From positions 1-64,000 of the IMG/VR virus record IMGVR_UViG_3300009149_000014: a stretch of DNA of 64,000 nucleotides; one strand, written 5' to 3'. The translations under genes and the position numbers were made by a program. Under the pieces are notes generated by a model. It saw nothing but the letters and a program-made list of their open reading frames with translations, was not told the origin of the DNA and did not search any database. Every line of letters begins with the position of its first letter. The first letter of the stretch is position 1. Below, piece after piece: positions 23,472 to 31,408 of this stretch. The stretch is from a virus.

Positions 23472-25677
23472 AACTAAATCGAGTAATTTAGCAATTGAAG
23501 ATTTGTCTGATCTCAAAAACCATTTTGAGAAGAAGTATGGCGAAGGAACTGTCCGATTTGCGGGCGATAAGGCGATCGTCGAAGTCGATGTTGTTCCAAC
23601 CGGTGTGATTAGCATCGATGAAGCAATTGGGTGTAAAGGAATTCCCCGTGGTCGAATCATTGAAATTTATGGCCCTGAATCAAGTGGTAAGACGACCACA
23701 TGTCTCAAAATCGGAGCCGCATTCCAAAACACAATGTTCGATATTAAGGACGATAAAGGGGTTGTGATCGGTCAACGTAAAGGCCGAGTAGCTTTTGTTG
23801 ATGTTGAACATGCTTTTGATCCTAAATGGGCACAAGCTATCGGACTTGATGTCAATGAATTGATCTTCGCTCAACCCGACTATGGCGAACAAGCTTATGA
23901 TATTGTCGAAATGATCGCGAAATCTGGGAAAGTAGAATTGATCATTCTCGACTCTGTTGCTGCAATGGCTCCGAAAGCTGAAATCGAAGGAACGCTAGAA
24001 GATAGTAATGCCATTGGAGCCCAAGCTCGAATGAATAGTCAGGCATTCCGAAAGTTGAAGGGGATTGTATCTGACAATAATTGTACATTGATGTGCGTGA
24101 ATCAAATTCGTGAGAAAATTGGAGTTATGTTCGGGTGCTTGCATGCGGATACACTTATTCCGTTCGTTGATGGTCGGATCTTGCCTATCAGACAAGTTTG
24201 TGATGAAAAAGTCGAAGGCGAAGTTTGGTCTTTTAACGAAAAGACAAAAGAGTTCGAACCAAAGAAAATCACTGATTGGCATTACAATGGTGATGTTGAA
24301 TCTCCAGACGATTACTTGCATGTTTCATTACGTGGGCCAGGCACTAAAAATGGTTCCATGCAGATTACCGTGACGCCCAATCATGAAGTGTTGCATCGTG
24401 GCGAATTTGTGCGAATGGATACGTTGGATGTTGGCGATAAACTAACAACGAAACAAGAATGTTTTGTGGTTAATGATTCCACTGGGAAATTAAATGGTTC
24501 TCTTGGTCAATTTTTGTCTGGTGTTTTGTCTGGTGATTCCCATATCTCCAAAAACCCAAAAAGATTAGGAGCTTCTTTAAAAATCAGGGATAATATCGAT
24601 ACTGACTACATGAAATGGAAATCGGAAAAAATCAATGAGTTTTTGCAAATGACTCAATACAAATGTTCATCTGGTAGTTTTTTCTCTTCTGATGTATTTC
24701 AAGAATTCGCAAAGTTGAAAGATTTATATCCAAATCGTGACCCGATGCTTTTATTAAATGATTTTTCGTGGCTTGGATTTGCAATTTGGATTATGGATGA
24801 TGCCGTCTATGAAAGAGGGCGTTATCAATTATCCATAAAGAGATTCCGTGGAAATTTTGATAAACTCGACGAAATTAGTAATGCGTTGGATGAATTTGGA
24901 TTATATCACCATATGTCGAAAGGTGGTAAGGTCACATTTGATGCGTCTGTCTCAGAACATATCGCAGGGAATATTTGTGTTTTTGTTCCAGTTTGTATGG
25001 ATAGGAAGCTACCAGTTCACAAACGCGGACAGTATTCTGAATTTGAATTACTTCGAGACACAGAATTCACAACCGCTGATGTTGAAATAACCGGAATCAG
25101 ATATGCTAGTATGAGACAGATGAAACAAAAAGGCAAATATGACATTTCTGTGGAAGACAATTATAATTACATGGCTGGCGGGAATCCTCTAGGTGTCATT
25201 GTTCATAACTCGCCTGAAACAACTCCAGGTGGTCGTGCTCTGAAATTCTATGCTTCTGTTCGCATGGACATTCGTCGCACAGGTTCATTCAAGGTCGGTG
25301 ATACCATTGTTGGTAATGAAACCAAAGTGACATTCAAGAAGAATAAAGTCGCTCCGCCTTTTACTGTGGCTCATTACAACATCACTTTTGGCCTTCCAGA
25401 ATATCCAATTTCTGGTGTTGATCCTTATTCCAGTCTCATCGAATCTGCTAAAGCCAAGAAGATTGTTACGACGGCTGGTAGTCACTTGAAATATGGTGAC
25501 ATATCATTGGGCAATGGGCTGGCTGCTTCGGCTGCTACATTGTCCGTAGACCCAAATTTATTCCAGCAACTTTATCGTCATGTGGTTACTGGATCAGCAC
25601 AATGCCATACACAGCTCCCCTCTACGAACGAGGTAACACCGTCTACCTCCGAGAATCTGCCGCAGTCGGATTCCTAG
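23455..25677 (+). CDS. recA: RecA recombinase, intein-containing
   Basis: 740 aa precursor, about 382 aa after excision of the 358-aa intein, which is the usual RecA length. It is a bacterial-type RecA rather than a T4 UvsX. It has Walker A GPESSGKTTT at about 77-86, FVDVEHAFDP, the Walker B stretch LIILDSVAAM, the L1 region with EGTLEDSNAIGAQARMNSQ, the NQIREKIGVMFG motif, and SPETTPGGRALKFYASVRMDIRR at the rejoined junction. The last roughly 25 residues overlap the next gene by 76 bases. RecA would catalyse strand exchange using ends made by gp46/gp47. The start is preceded by TATAGGGG. Confidence 0.95.
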   Translation: MKLVAKTKSSNLAIEDLSDLKNHFEKKYGEGTVRFAGDKAIVEVDVVPTGVISIDEAIGCKGIPRGRIIEIYGPESSGKTTTCLKIGAAFQNTMFDIKDDKGVVIGQRKGRVAFVDVEHAFDPKWAQAIGLDVNELIFAQPDYGEQAYDIVEMIAKSGKVELIILDSVAAMAPKAEIEGTLEDSNAIGAQARMNSQAFRKLKGIVSDNNCTLMCVNQIREKIGVMFGCLHADTLIPFVDGRILPIRQVCDEKVEGEVWSFNEKTKEFEPKKITDWHYNGDVESPDDYLHVSLRGPGTKNGSMQITVTPNHEVLHRGEFVRMDTLDVGDKLTTKQECFVVNDSTGKLNGSLGQFLSGVLSGDSHISKNPKRLGASLKIRDNIDTDYMKWKSEKINEFLQMTQYKCSSGSFFSSDVFQEFAKLKDLYPNRDPMLLLNDFSWLGFAIWIMDDAVYERGRYQLSIKRFRGNFDKLDEISNALDEFGLYHHMSKGGKVTFDASVSEHIAGNICVFVPVCMDRKLPVHKRGQYSEFELLRDTEFTTADVEITGIRYASMRQMKQKGKYDISVEDNYNYMAGGNPLGVIVHNSPETTPGGRALKFYASVRMDIRRTGSFKVGDTIVGNETKVTFKKNKVAPPFTVAHYNITFGLPEYPISGVDPYSSLIESAKAKKIVTTAGSHLKYGDISLGNGLAASAATLSVDPNLFQQLYRHVVTGSAQCHTQLPSTNEVTPSTSENLPQSDS
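24136..25209 (+). mobile_element. intein in RecA at the MFG/SPETT site (358 aa, LAGLIDADG type)
   Basis: It begins at Cys after GVMFG (block A CLHADTLIPFVDG) and ends GVIVHN before Ser +1, restoring MFG-SPETTPGG. Block B is ITVTPNHEVL. The first endonuclease motif is LSGVLSGDSHIS. The second (AIWIMDDAVYERG) has diverged from LAGLIDADG but keeps its acidic pair. Block F is ISVEDNYNYMAGG. The insertion interrupts the DNA-binding L2 edge of RecA. Mycobacterial RecA inteins are known, and I recall that the M. leprae one uses this general position, but I cannot verify that here. Confidence 0.94.
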
Positions 25678-26012
25678 AGGCCCACACCATTCATGGTGTG
25701 AGCCGAGGAAGAGATGGTTGGGTCTATACAATTCTGACTAGGCCCAACCTCCCTGTCCATGCTCCCCATTACGGCGAGTGTCGCAGCTTAGTGAATGGGG
25801 CTATAATTACTTTCGAAGAATGCGAATTCATCGATTTATGCCAAGCCTTGACTTTAGCCGAGGCTTATCATTTAAACCAGCTTAATGTTATACAGACCCG
25901 ATTGGCGTCGTATTGTGGAACCGTTGGTACAACGGGTACCATTCCGCCTGGTACATCAGGAACATCAGGAACATCAGGAACATCAGGAACATCAGGAACA
26001 TCAGGACCATAA
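25602..26012 (+). CDS. small protein ending in (GTS)n collagen-like tail (136 aa)
   Basis: 136 aa. The N-terminal roughly 100 residues (PLYERGNTVYLRESAAVGFLEA) form a small beta-rich domain of a type I associate with phage virion accessory proteins. It ends in a Gly-Thr-Ser triplet run, the Gly-X-Y pattern used by phage fibres to trimerise. It overlaps the RecA 3' end by 76 bases. Such a long overlap is unusual here, and an internal start is possible, though no better ATG with a ribosome site is evident. Probably a minor structural protein, although it sits among replication genes. Confidence 0.55.
   Translation: MPYTAPLYERGNTVYLRESAAVGFLEAHTIHGVSRGRDGWVYTILTRPNLPVHAPHYGECRSLVNGAIITFEECEFIDLCQALTLAEAYHLNQLNVIQTRLASYCGTVGTTGTIPPGTSGTSGTSGTSGTSGTSGP
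25953..26006 (+). repeat. six perfect 9-bp tandem repeats (ACATCAGGA)
   Basis: Six identical in-frame copies of ACATCAGGA encode the Gly-Thr-Ser run. Identity at the nucleotide level, including third positions, points to recent expansion by slippage. In-frame copy number can change without breaking the gene. Confidence 0.95.
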
Positions 26013-26015
26013 ACA

Positions 26016-27356
26016 ATGTACGAAGATACTTCTAAATTCCTTACGGAGTCTCAACCAACCGAAAGCGAATTTGGGAAGTACGTTGAAAAGTCTCTGATCC
26101 CACTCGCTTTAGACCATCCTGATTTATTCTTATCAATCGGTCGATTTTTAACACCAGACTTGTTCGAAGCTCCCGAAGCCAAGTATATTATTGCTATTAT
26201 CCTGAATCATTTGGAGAAGCACCAGGTTGTACCAACTCGTGGTTTGCTCCGCGATTTTGTACTTCAACACCTCACACAAGACGATCCATACGAACCTGTT
26301 CTTGAACTGGTCGACGCGAAATCCAATCCTCGTGATGTTCCGATTCTTCGGGATAAAATGGTCGAATGGGCTAGGAAACGTGCATTTGGTTTGATCTATT
26401 CCGATGAGGCGATGCTCGCTTATCAGAATAATGATTTTGATGCAATTGAGAAGATTATCCAGGAAGCTCATAGGATCACTGATTTGCAGGTTCAGGGCCT
26501 GTGGCTTCTTGATAATTACGAAATTCTTTTTAATCCGTCCGTGCTTGAACATCGTACCACTGGATTTCCGCGTCTTGACGGATTTCTCAATGAAGGCGGT
26601 CCGGGGCCGAAAGAGGTGTTATGTTGGCTCGCTCCAACTAATGTTGGTAAGTCTATTGTTCTTTGCAACAATGCGATCACTTCTTGGCAAGGTCCTGGAT
26701 CTGGTGGTCGAATCGGCCAGGATGTGTTACTTGTCACATTCGAGCTTGATTATATTAAGACAGCTATGCGTTGTATGGGTGTGATGGGCGAGAATATCCC
26801 GATGGATAAGCTTATTAGTCGCCAAGATGAAGTGTCTTCAAAGATTGATTTTATGAAGACCACGTATGATGGTCGTATCTTCATTTCGGAATTGCCTCCT
26901 GAAGAATGTAGTGTCGACCATTTATATCATTTATTAGACAATCTTCGTCGTTCTCACGGTTGGCATCCTGATGTTGTTATTTTGGACTACCTCGATCTTA
27001 TGGTTAGTCGTAACAAATATGCCAATCGGGATGATTATAGTCGTCAAAAGGCTGTGGCGAATGAAGTACGTGGTTTTGCTAAAAATGAGAACGTCTTGGT
27101 GTTCACTGCGACTCAAACGAATCGCTCAGCTGGTAATGATGGTCATGAGATTGGCTTAAAGGATACTGCGGAATCTTATGCCAAACAATTCTCGATGGAT
27201 TATATCATTTCTATCAATCAAACTGCTGAAGAACGCGAAGCTAGTCCACCTCGTTTCCGATTCGTTATCGCAAAGAATCGAAACGGCCCTAAAGGCAAAA
27301 CAATAACTTGCGAAGTCAATTACAATACTATGAAGGTGCGAGAGGTTAACACGTAA
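26016..27356 (+). CDS. gp41: DnaB-type replicative helicase (T4 gp41-like)
   Basis: 446 aa RecA-fold hexameric helicase. The N-terminal helical domain (1-150) is followed by Walker A APTNVGKS at about 206-213, the LLVTFELD motif at 238, Walker B VVILDYLDLM at 320-329, and the sensor-like FTATQTNRS at 363-371. An arginine-finger region (FRFVIAKNRNGPKG) lies near 415-428. The length matches T4 gp41 (475 aa) better than bacterial DnaB. It unwinds the fork and recruits the toprim primase encoded at 59290. ATG 26016 has AGGA upstream, provided by the last GTS repeat. Confidence 0.92.
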   Translation: MYEDTSKFLTESQPTESEFGKYVEKSLIPLALDHPDLFLSIGRFLTPDLFEAPEAKYIIAIILNHLEKHQVVPTRGLLRDFVLQHLTQDDPYEPVLELVDAKSNPRDVPILRDKMVEWARKRAFGLIYSDEAMLAYQNNDFDAIEKIIQEAHRITDLQVQGLWLLDNYEILFNPSVLEHRTTGFPRLDGFLNEGGPGPKEVLCWLAPTNVGKSIVLCNNAITSWQGPGSGGRIGQDVLLVTFELDYIKTAMRCMGVMGENIPMDKLISRQDEVSSKIDFMKTTYDGRIFISELPPEECSVDHLYHLLDNLRRSHGWHPDVVILDYLDLMVSRNKYANRDDYSRQKAVANEVRGFAKNENVLVFTATQTNRSAGNDGHEIGLKDTAESYAKQFSMDYIISINQTAEEREASPPRFRFVIAKNRNGPKGKTITCEVNYNTMKVREVNT

Positions 27357-27357
27357 C

Positions 27358-27543
27358 ATGAAACTGAAAATCGAAATTGAGATCGAAGCGTCTGAGACGA
27401 TCATCGAAACAATCAAAAGAGGTCCTTTCGTTGTAGATAATGACGGATCAGGGCACAAGATCAAAGTCGGAGACAATATTGTAGTTCCGAATCGCAAGTG
27501 CAAGATTAAATACTATAGTCCATCACCCGTCAAAAAGGAATAA
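27358..27543 (+). CDS. small hypothetical protein (61 aa)
   Basis: 61 aa, beginning one base after the helicase stop and thus translated from the same message. The N-terminus is an amphipathic KLKIEIEIEASE strand or helix, and the rest is a small beta-rich fold with a KRGPFVV...VGDNIVVPN pattern like an SH3-type barrel. The family is unknown. Confidence 0.6.
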   Translation: MKLKIEIEIEASETIIETIKRGPFVVDNDGSGHKIKVGDNIVVPNRKCKIKYYSPSPVKKE

Positions 27544-27548
27544 TCTTA

Positions 27549-27974
27549 ATGGCAATGCCCAAGTCTCAAGCTCTTGAAGATCATGAGAGCAAGAACGCTG
27601 GAAATCCTAGTTCTGATGCTCGTGCTTCTCTTGAGAAGTCAAATCTTGTGTCGGAACCAGTTGCTGATTGTACAGTTCTACCAGAAGTCAGCGTCTTCAA
27701 TGATTATGTTGCTGTCTTGTTGACACCACGTGTTTCATCAATTGCTCTTCCGGGCAACAGCGAATGGTCCAATGTTGGAGTGATCGTTGGTGTTGGACCG
27801 AAATGCGAGAACAATTTTGTTCTTGGTCAGAACGTTGTTATCAACCCGAAGGGTGGTGCAATTGTGATGGTCGAAGAACAAGGTTCAGCATACGAGGGTA
27901 AAGTTGTCAATCTTTACCAAGAACGTAATGTTTTTTATGTCGCCAAAACTGGACCTTCAGTTAAAGTCCAGTAA
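27549..27974 (+). CDS. GroES-like co-chaperonin (T4 gp31-type)
   Basis: 141 aa. After a roughly 45-residue unstructured N-terminus, the sequence NDYVAVLLTPRVSSIALPG and GVIVGVGP...FVLGQNVVINP follows the GroES beta-barrel pattern: the first strand, a mobile loop (SSIALPG, in the place of GGIVL), then 'VGVGP' and 'GD-VI'. The C-terminal VFYVAK resembles GroES ILAIVE. Phages such as T4 encode their own co-chaperonin to fold the major capsid protein in host GroEL. It lies within the replication block. Confidence 0.6.
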   Translation: MAMPKSQALEDHESKNAGNPSSDARASLEKSNLVSEPVADCTVLPEVSVFNDYVAVLLTPRVSSIALPGNSEWSNVGVIVGVGPKCENNFVLGQNVVINPKGGAIVMVEEQGSAYEGKVVNLYQERNVFYVAKTGPSVKVQ

Positions 27975-27995
27975 ATCTTTTGGATCGAAATCGCT

Positions 27996-28412
27996 ATGCC
28001 AGTTTACATCTACCAGTGCAATGATTGTGCCTCGAAATACACTGAGGAACAATTGCATGAAATGAATGAAGATGAAGTCGCTGAGTCGATTTTATTTGAG
28101 ACTTATCATGGTATGGAGCCATCGGTAGATGAACTGGCAAAAGCTGTTATTTGTCCACGTTGTCAAGGGACGGAATGTACTAAATCATTCTTAGGTGTGA
28201 ATATTCGTGGTTATCTTCGTGGTTACGGTTGGAAAGATAAAGCTGGTGCTAAACGAGACATGCACGTTTATCATTTAGATAATCAAGATCCGTATTCTAA
28301 ACACAGAGTGCCCGGTGAAACAGACCACATTCGTCGTCAATTGAAAGACGGCGGAAAGCACCAAGCTAATTCCAAGATCTTTATAGCACCAAAATCGCCG
28401 GATGACAAATGA
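27996..28412 (+). CDS. FmdB-like zinc-ribbon protein (138 aa)
   Basis: The N-terminus MPVYIYQCNDCASKYTEEQ is the FmdB-type putative regulatory zinc ribbon, except that the second CxxC (CPRCQG) is displaced to about residue 52 by an acidic insert. The C-terminal half is basic, with RGYGWKDKAGAKRDMHVYHL. It may be a small DNA- or RNA-binding protein. It overlaps the polymerase-like gene in ATGA, so the two are coupled. Confidence 0.65.
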   Translation: MPVYIYQCNDCASKYTEEQLHEMNEDEVAESILFETYHGMEPSVDELAKAVICPRCQGTECTKSFLGVNIRGYLRGYGWKDKAGAKRDMHVYHLDNQDPYSKHRVPGETDHIRRQLKDGGKHQANSKIFIAPKSPDDK

Positions 28413-29593
28413 AATGTTATGCTGTAGCGACGATAGATAGTAAAGGTCGCCCAGCATTCTTTCATTACGAAAATCCAAACAAAACGATATCTTTCGAAAT
28501 CTTCCGCTCTGGAAGTGGTCGCACTCTTAATGAGACATTCAAGCGTTTCGACGGTGCAGCTGAGTTATTAAGCTGGGCCGCACAGGGTGATCTCAGGTCC
28601 CCAAATATTGGCGACTTGATACGGGTTTTTGAACTGGAAGAATTGCATGGTGAGACCCAAGCCCGTGATTATGCATTCAGTTCTATAAAGACTATTGGCG
28701 ATAGTACCAAAGACGCTATTCTGTGTCGAAAACTCATTGAACTGGTCAAAACCACTCCTGACCGCCCATATCAAACCATTCTTGCTAAAGCTCAGAGTGT
28801 TTATGCTGGTCTGGAACGAACTGGTTTAATGTTGAATTATACCAAAATGAATCCGAAGTGGTCTTGGGATACATATTCAGGTCGGTCTAAATGTTTCGAC
28901 TTTAATGTCCAAGGTTGGTCTGAACCCGACGCTATTTATCAACCTACTATACCATATGAATGTTTGCAAATTCATTTCGACTGGATTTGTGCTGACTTTC
29001 GTGTCGCGTCTATTTTATCTGGCGATCCAGCACTCATACATTCATTCGAGGATAGTGATCCTTATACTTTCTTATCCAAGCGTTTGTCTGGCAGTGCCCA
29101 TGAAATGCGTGATGATGCCAAGCTTTTACTTCTTAAGACGATCAATAGCCTTGATTATAATGATCAGATTATTAAAGGTGAATTTCCGAAATTGTGTGCG
29201 TGGTTAGAAAAGACTTTGGTCGGGTTGCGTGAATCAAAGAGTTCTTATAATATTGTTGGACGTGAATTCGTTATTAAGACTGATAGATCTGAGCGATCAG
29301 TCTTCAATGCTGTGTTGCAGGGATCTGTTGCTGCTGCAATGCAGAATTCATTGTGGCGAGTTAGGAGAATGTTCCCTAATTACTTAGTGACCGATATCCA
29401 CGATGGTTTGGTTTTGTCTGTGCCGAACGACAAGCAAGTCGCCATGCATGTTATTGATTCTGTTGGTAAGATGTTTTTACGTCCATTTCAGGGTGTATTT
29501 AATACAGATCTTGTTTTCCCATACAGAGTGTCAATCGGGAAACGTTGGAAAGAGTGGAAAGAAGCTCGTGTTGTGCGTTCTGATCAAAAATAA
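28409..29593 (+). CDS. highly divergent, minimal family A DNA polymerase-like protein (394 aa)
   Basis: Only the C-terminal half is recognisable. CADFRVASILSGDPALIHSF at about 194-214 matches motif A of Pol I (DYSQIELR...LSGD), with the catalytic Asp at 196. MRDDAKLLLLKTIN at about 233-246 keeps the Arg and Lys of motif B, but the following FG-YG is lost. FNAVLQGSVAAAMQNSL at about 299-315 matches the NxxIQGTAADL helix. DIHDGLVLSVPN at 329-340 matches motif C (VHDE), with the Asp kept and Glu changed to Gly. No 3'-5' exonuclease motifs are visible, and 394 aa is far below Klenow size. It could be a specialised gap-filling polymerase or an inactive accessory. I infer family membership from motif order. 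Confidence 0.6.
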   Translation: MKCYAVATIDSKGRPAFFHYENPNKTISFEIFRSGSGRTLNETFKRFDGAAELLSWAAQGDLRSPNIGDLIRVFELEELHGETQARDYAFSSIKTIGDSTKDAILCRKLIELVKTTPDRPYQTILAKAQSVYAGLERTGLMLNYTKMNPKWSWDTYSGRSKCFDFNVQGWSEPDAIYQPTIPYECLQIHFDWICADFRVASILSGDPALIHSFEDSDPYTFLSKRLSGSAHEMRDDAKLLLLKTINSLDYNDQIIKGEFPKLCAWLEKTLVGLRESKSSYNIVGREFVIKTDRSERSVFNAVLQGSVAAAMQNSLWRVRRMFPNYLVTDIHDGLVLSVPNDKQVAMHVIDSVGKMFLRPFQGVFNTDLVFPYRVSIGKRWKEWKEARVVRSDQK

Positions 29594-29632
29594 ATGTACT
29601 GAGTAATGAGTTATGAGCGTGTTGATTGAGCC

Positions 29633-30208
29633 ATGAGCAAAAAGTTTTTTGATACATTGCCGCAAGAGATTTTGGACTCCAGACTTTTCAAGTTTGAGGT
29701 TGTCCTCCCTTCTGTGTATGAACACTTTTGCCCTGCATGCCATATTGTCTTTGACACTTCTACTATTCAGTGTCCGCAGTGCAACACCAATCAATTGGTA
29801 TCTCGAAACCGCACCATTTTAGTCGATATCGCAGCCAATGTCGGCTTAGATTATGACAATGTTGAGCGTTCTCTCGACGATATACCATCTCAGTTCGCAT
29901 TTTGGACCGCTGTTTATGCGGAAGCCAAATATCGAACCAATATCCTCGAACGTGTAGTCAAAACGGCTAGAGCTACTGCACATGATGAGGTTATCCAAGC
30001 AGCCATGAAGGAAGGTACACGTCTTGCCCAAGACTCTATTAAGATTCTTGTTGAAAAGGATGAGCGTGTTAATCGTGCAGAAGGTATGCTAGCTCAGGCT
30101 AATATGATCGCAGCCAAGCTATACTACATGCACGAAGCCGTCAAGATGAAGGCAGATCTTGGTCGTACTTTAACAAGTCTGAAACGTTCTGAATCGAATG
30201 GGAGTTAG
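29633..30208 (+). CDS. zinc-ribbon plus long-helix protein next to SSB (191 aa)
   Basis: Residues 30-55 hold two CxxC knuckles (CPACHIVF and CPQCNTN). The remaining 130 residues are alpha-helical and charged (KYRTNILERVVKTARATAH...). It is immediately upstream of the gp32-like gene and downstream of a polymerase-like gene. T4 UvsY, a helical mediator that loads the recombinase onto SSB-coated DNA, is the functional analogue by position and helical character. I see no convincing sequence match, so the role is a hypothesis. Confidence 0.55.
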   Translation: MSKKFFDTLPQEILDSRLFKFEVVLPSVYEHFCPACHIVFDTSTIQCPQCNTNQLVSRNRTILVDIAANVGLDYDNVERSLDDIPSQFAFWTAVYAEAKYRTNILERVVKTARATAHDEVIQAAMKEGTRLAQDSIKILVEKDERVNRAEGMLAQANMIAAKLYYMHEAVKMKADLGRTLTSLKRSESNGS

Positions 30209-30210
30209 CA

Positions 30211-31407
30211 ATGAGTTATGACATTGATGCAATGAGGAAAAAAGTCCGTACCCAGATGTCTGGTAAGCGGAACGATCCTGACGAATTTAAGCCCGCCAAG
30301 GCTGAAACCGGAAAAGAATTGAAATATCGATTCTTCATCCTTCCGCCCTATGGTGAAAATGATCCTCTTCGAACTGGGCCAGCTTCCCACTCGATGGACA
30401 CATTTTTCATTCCATACGGTATTCACTTTGGTGTTTGTCGGCCTCCACAGCCTTGCCCTCGCGTTTGCAATGGTGAGCCTTGTGAGATCTGTCAACATGG
30501 TTTCGATCTGATGAAGGAAGCGGGAGAAGACCGTGATGCTAAGCGTGTCATTTCCAGCGATTGGATGGCAGCGACTTATCACGTCGTTAATGTCTATTTC
30601 CCGGTTGGTAACGGTAACCCAAGCGATCTTGAAGGTCGTGTGATGTATTACAAAGCACCCAAAACGTGCTTTGACATTTGGGTCGCGGCCCTTGAACGCA
30701 CCGGCCCCGGCGATAAGCTTGATCCTCAGGCTTATGGGGCGTTTTTTGACGAGAATGCTGCGTTCTTGTTCCAATTGTCGTGCAAGTATAAGGGTCAAAA
30801 CAATACGTATGAATCTTCTGGCTTCCTGTCAAACGGCGGTGCCCCAATGGCTATCTCCGATCAAGCCGGTATCCAGCAGATCATGGCTGCTCGATTCGAT
30901 TTGAGCACCAAACTGGAGCAACCAAATCTGACGACTCTCCATAGTGTTGCTCAGAATTTGATCCATGGTGTTGCTCAAGATGACGGCTTCTCCACTCCTG
31001 TGACCGCTGCTGCTCCTGTGGCTGCTACTGCTCCGGTTCAACCAGTAGCTCCTGTGGCTCCTGCTCCGGTTCAACCTGTAGCTCCTGTAGCTCCTGTAGT
31101 TCCTGTTCAACCAGTAATGGCCGCTCCGGTGGCTCCTACTCCAGATCCTGTGGCTGCTGCTCAGGCCGCTCTTGCTGCTGCTCAAGCTCAAGTCGCCGCT
31201 GCTGCCCAAGCTGCTGCTCAGGCTCAAGTCGCTGCCACCCCAGTTCAACAGGTTGCTCCTGCTCCGGTTGCTCCTGCTCCGGTTGCTCCTGCTCCGGTTG
31301 CTCCTGCTGCGGCTGTCGTCGAAACGGTTCAGCCACCGGCTGGAGGTGGTGGTGGCGATGATGTGATGAACGAAATTGAAAGCATGTTAGAAGGATTTAA
31401 GAATTAG
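30211..31407 (+). CDS. gp32: single-stranded DNA-binding protein, gp32-like, with long Ala/Pro linker
   Basis: 398 aa. The N-terminal basic segment (RKKVRTQMSGKR) matches the cooperativity region of gp32. The core contains the zinc site (HFGVCRPPQPCPRVCNGEPCEIC), more Cys-rich than T4's, followed by VVNVYFP and MYYKAPKTCFDIW typical of the OB fold. From about residue 255 there is a roughly 120-residue low-complexity stretch of APV, AAAQAQ and VAPAP repeats. The protein ends with an acidic tip (DDVMNEIESMLEGF), the usual protein-interaction tail. Its role is to coat ssDNA and coordinate polymerase, helicase and recombinase. Confidence 0.85.
   Translation: MSYDIDAMRKKVRTQMSGKRNDPDEFKPAKAETGKELKYRFFILPPYGENDPLRTGPASHSMDTFFIPYGIHFGVCRPPQPCPRVCNGEPCEICQHGFDLMKEAGEDRDAKRVISSDWMAATYHVVNVYFPVGNGNPSDLEGRVMYYKAPKTCFDIWVAALERTGPGDKLDPQAYGAFFDENAAFLFQLSCKYKGQNNTYESSGFLSNGGAPMAISDQAGIQQIMAARFDLSTKLEQPNLTTLHSVAQNLIHGVAQDDGFSTPVTAAAPVAATAPVQPVAPVAPAPVQPVAPVAPVVPVQPVMAAPVAPTPDPVAAAQAALAAAQAQVAAAAQAAAQAQVAATPVQQVAPAPVAPAPVAPAPVAPAAAVVETVQPPAGGGGGDDVMNEIESMLEGFKN
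31251..31310 (+). repeat. four 15-bp tandem repeats in the SSB linker
   Basis: Three perfect copies and one near-perfect copy of GGTTGCTCCTGCTCC encode (VAPAP)n. Nearby stretches repeat the same codons more loosely, consistent with expansion by slippage of a flexible linker. Confidence 0.9.
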
Positions 31408-31408
31408 T

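Noticed and set aside
25953-26006. CRISPR-like or regulatory direct repeats
   Set aside because: Six contiguous 9-bp units without spacers, in frame and coding for Gly-Thr-Ser.
31136-31336. Minus-strand ORFs rich in Glu, Gln and Ser across the SSB linker
   Set aside because: They are antisense shadows of the Ala/Pro codon repeats.
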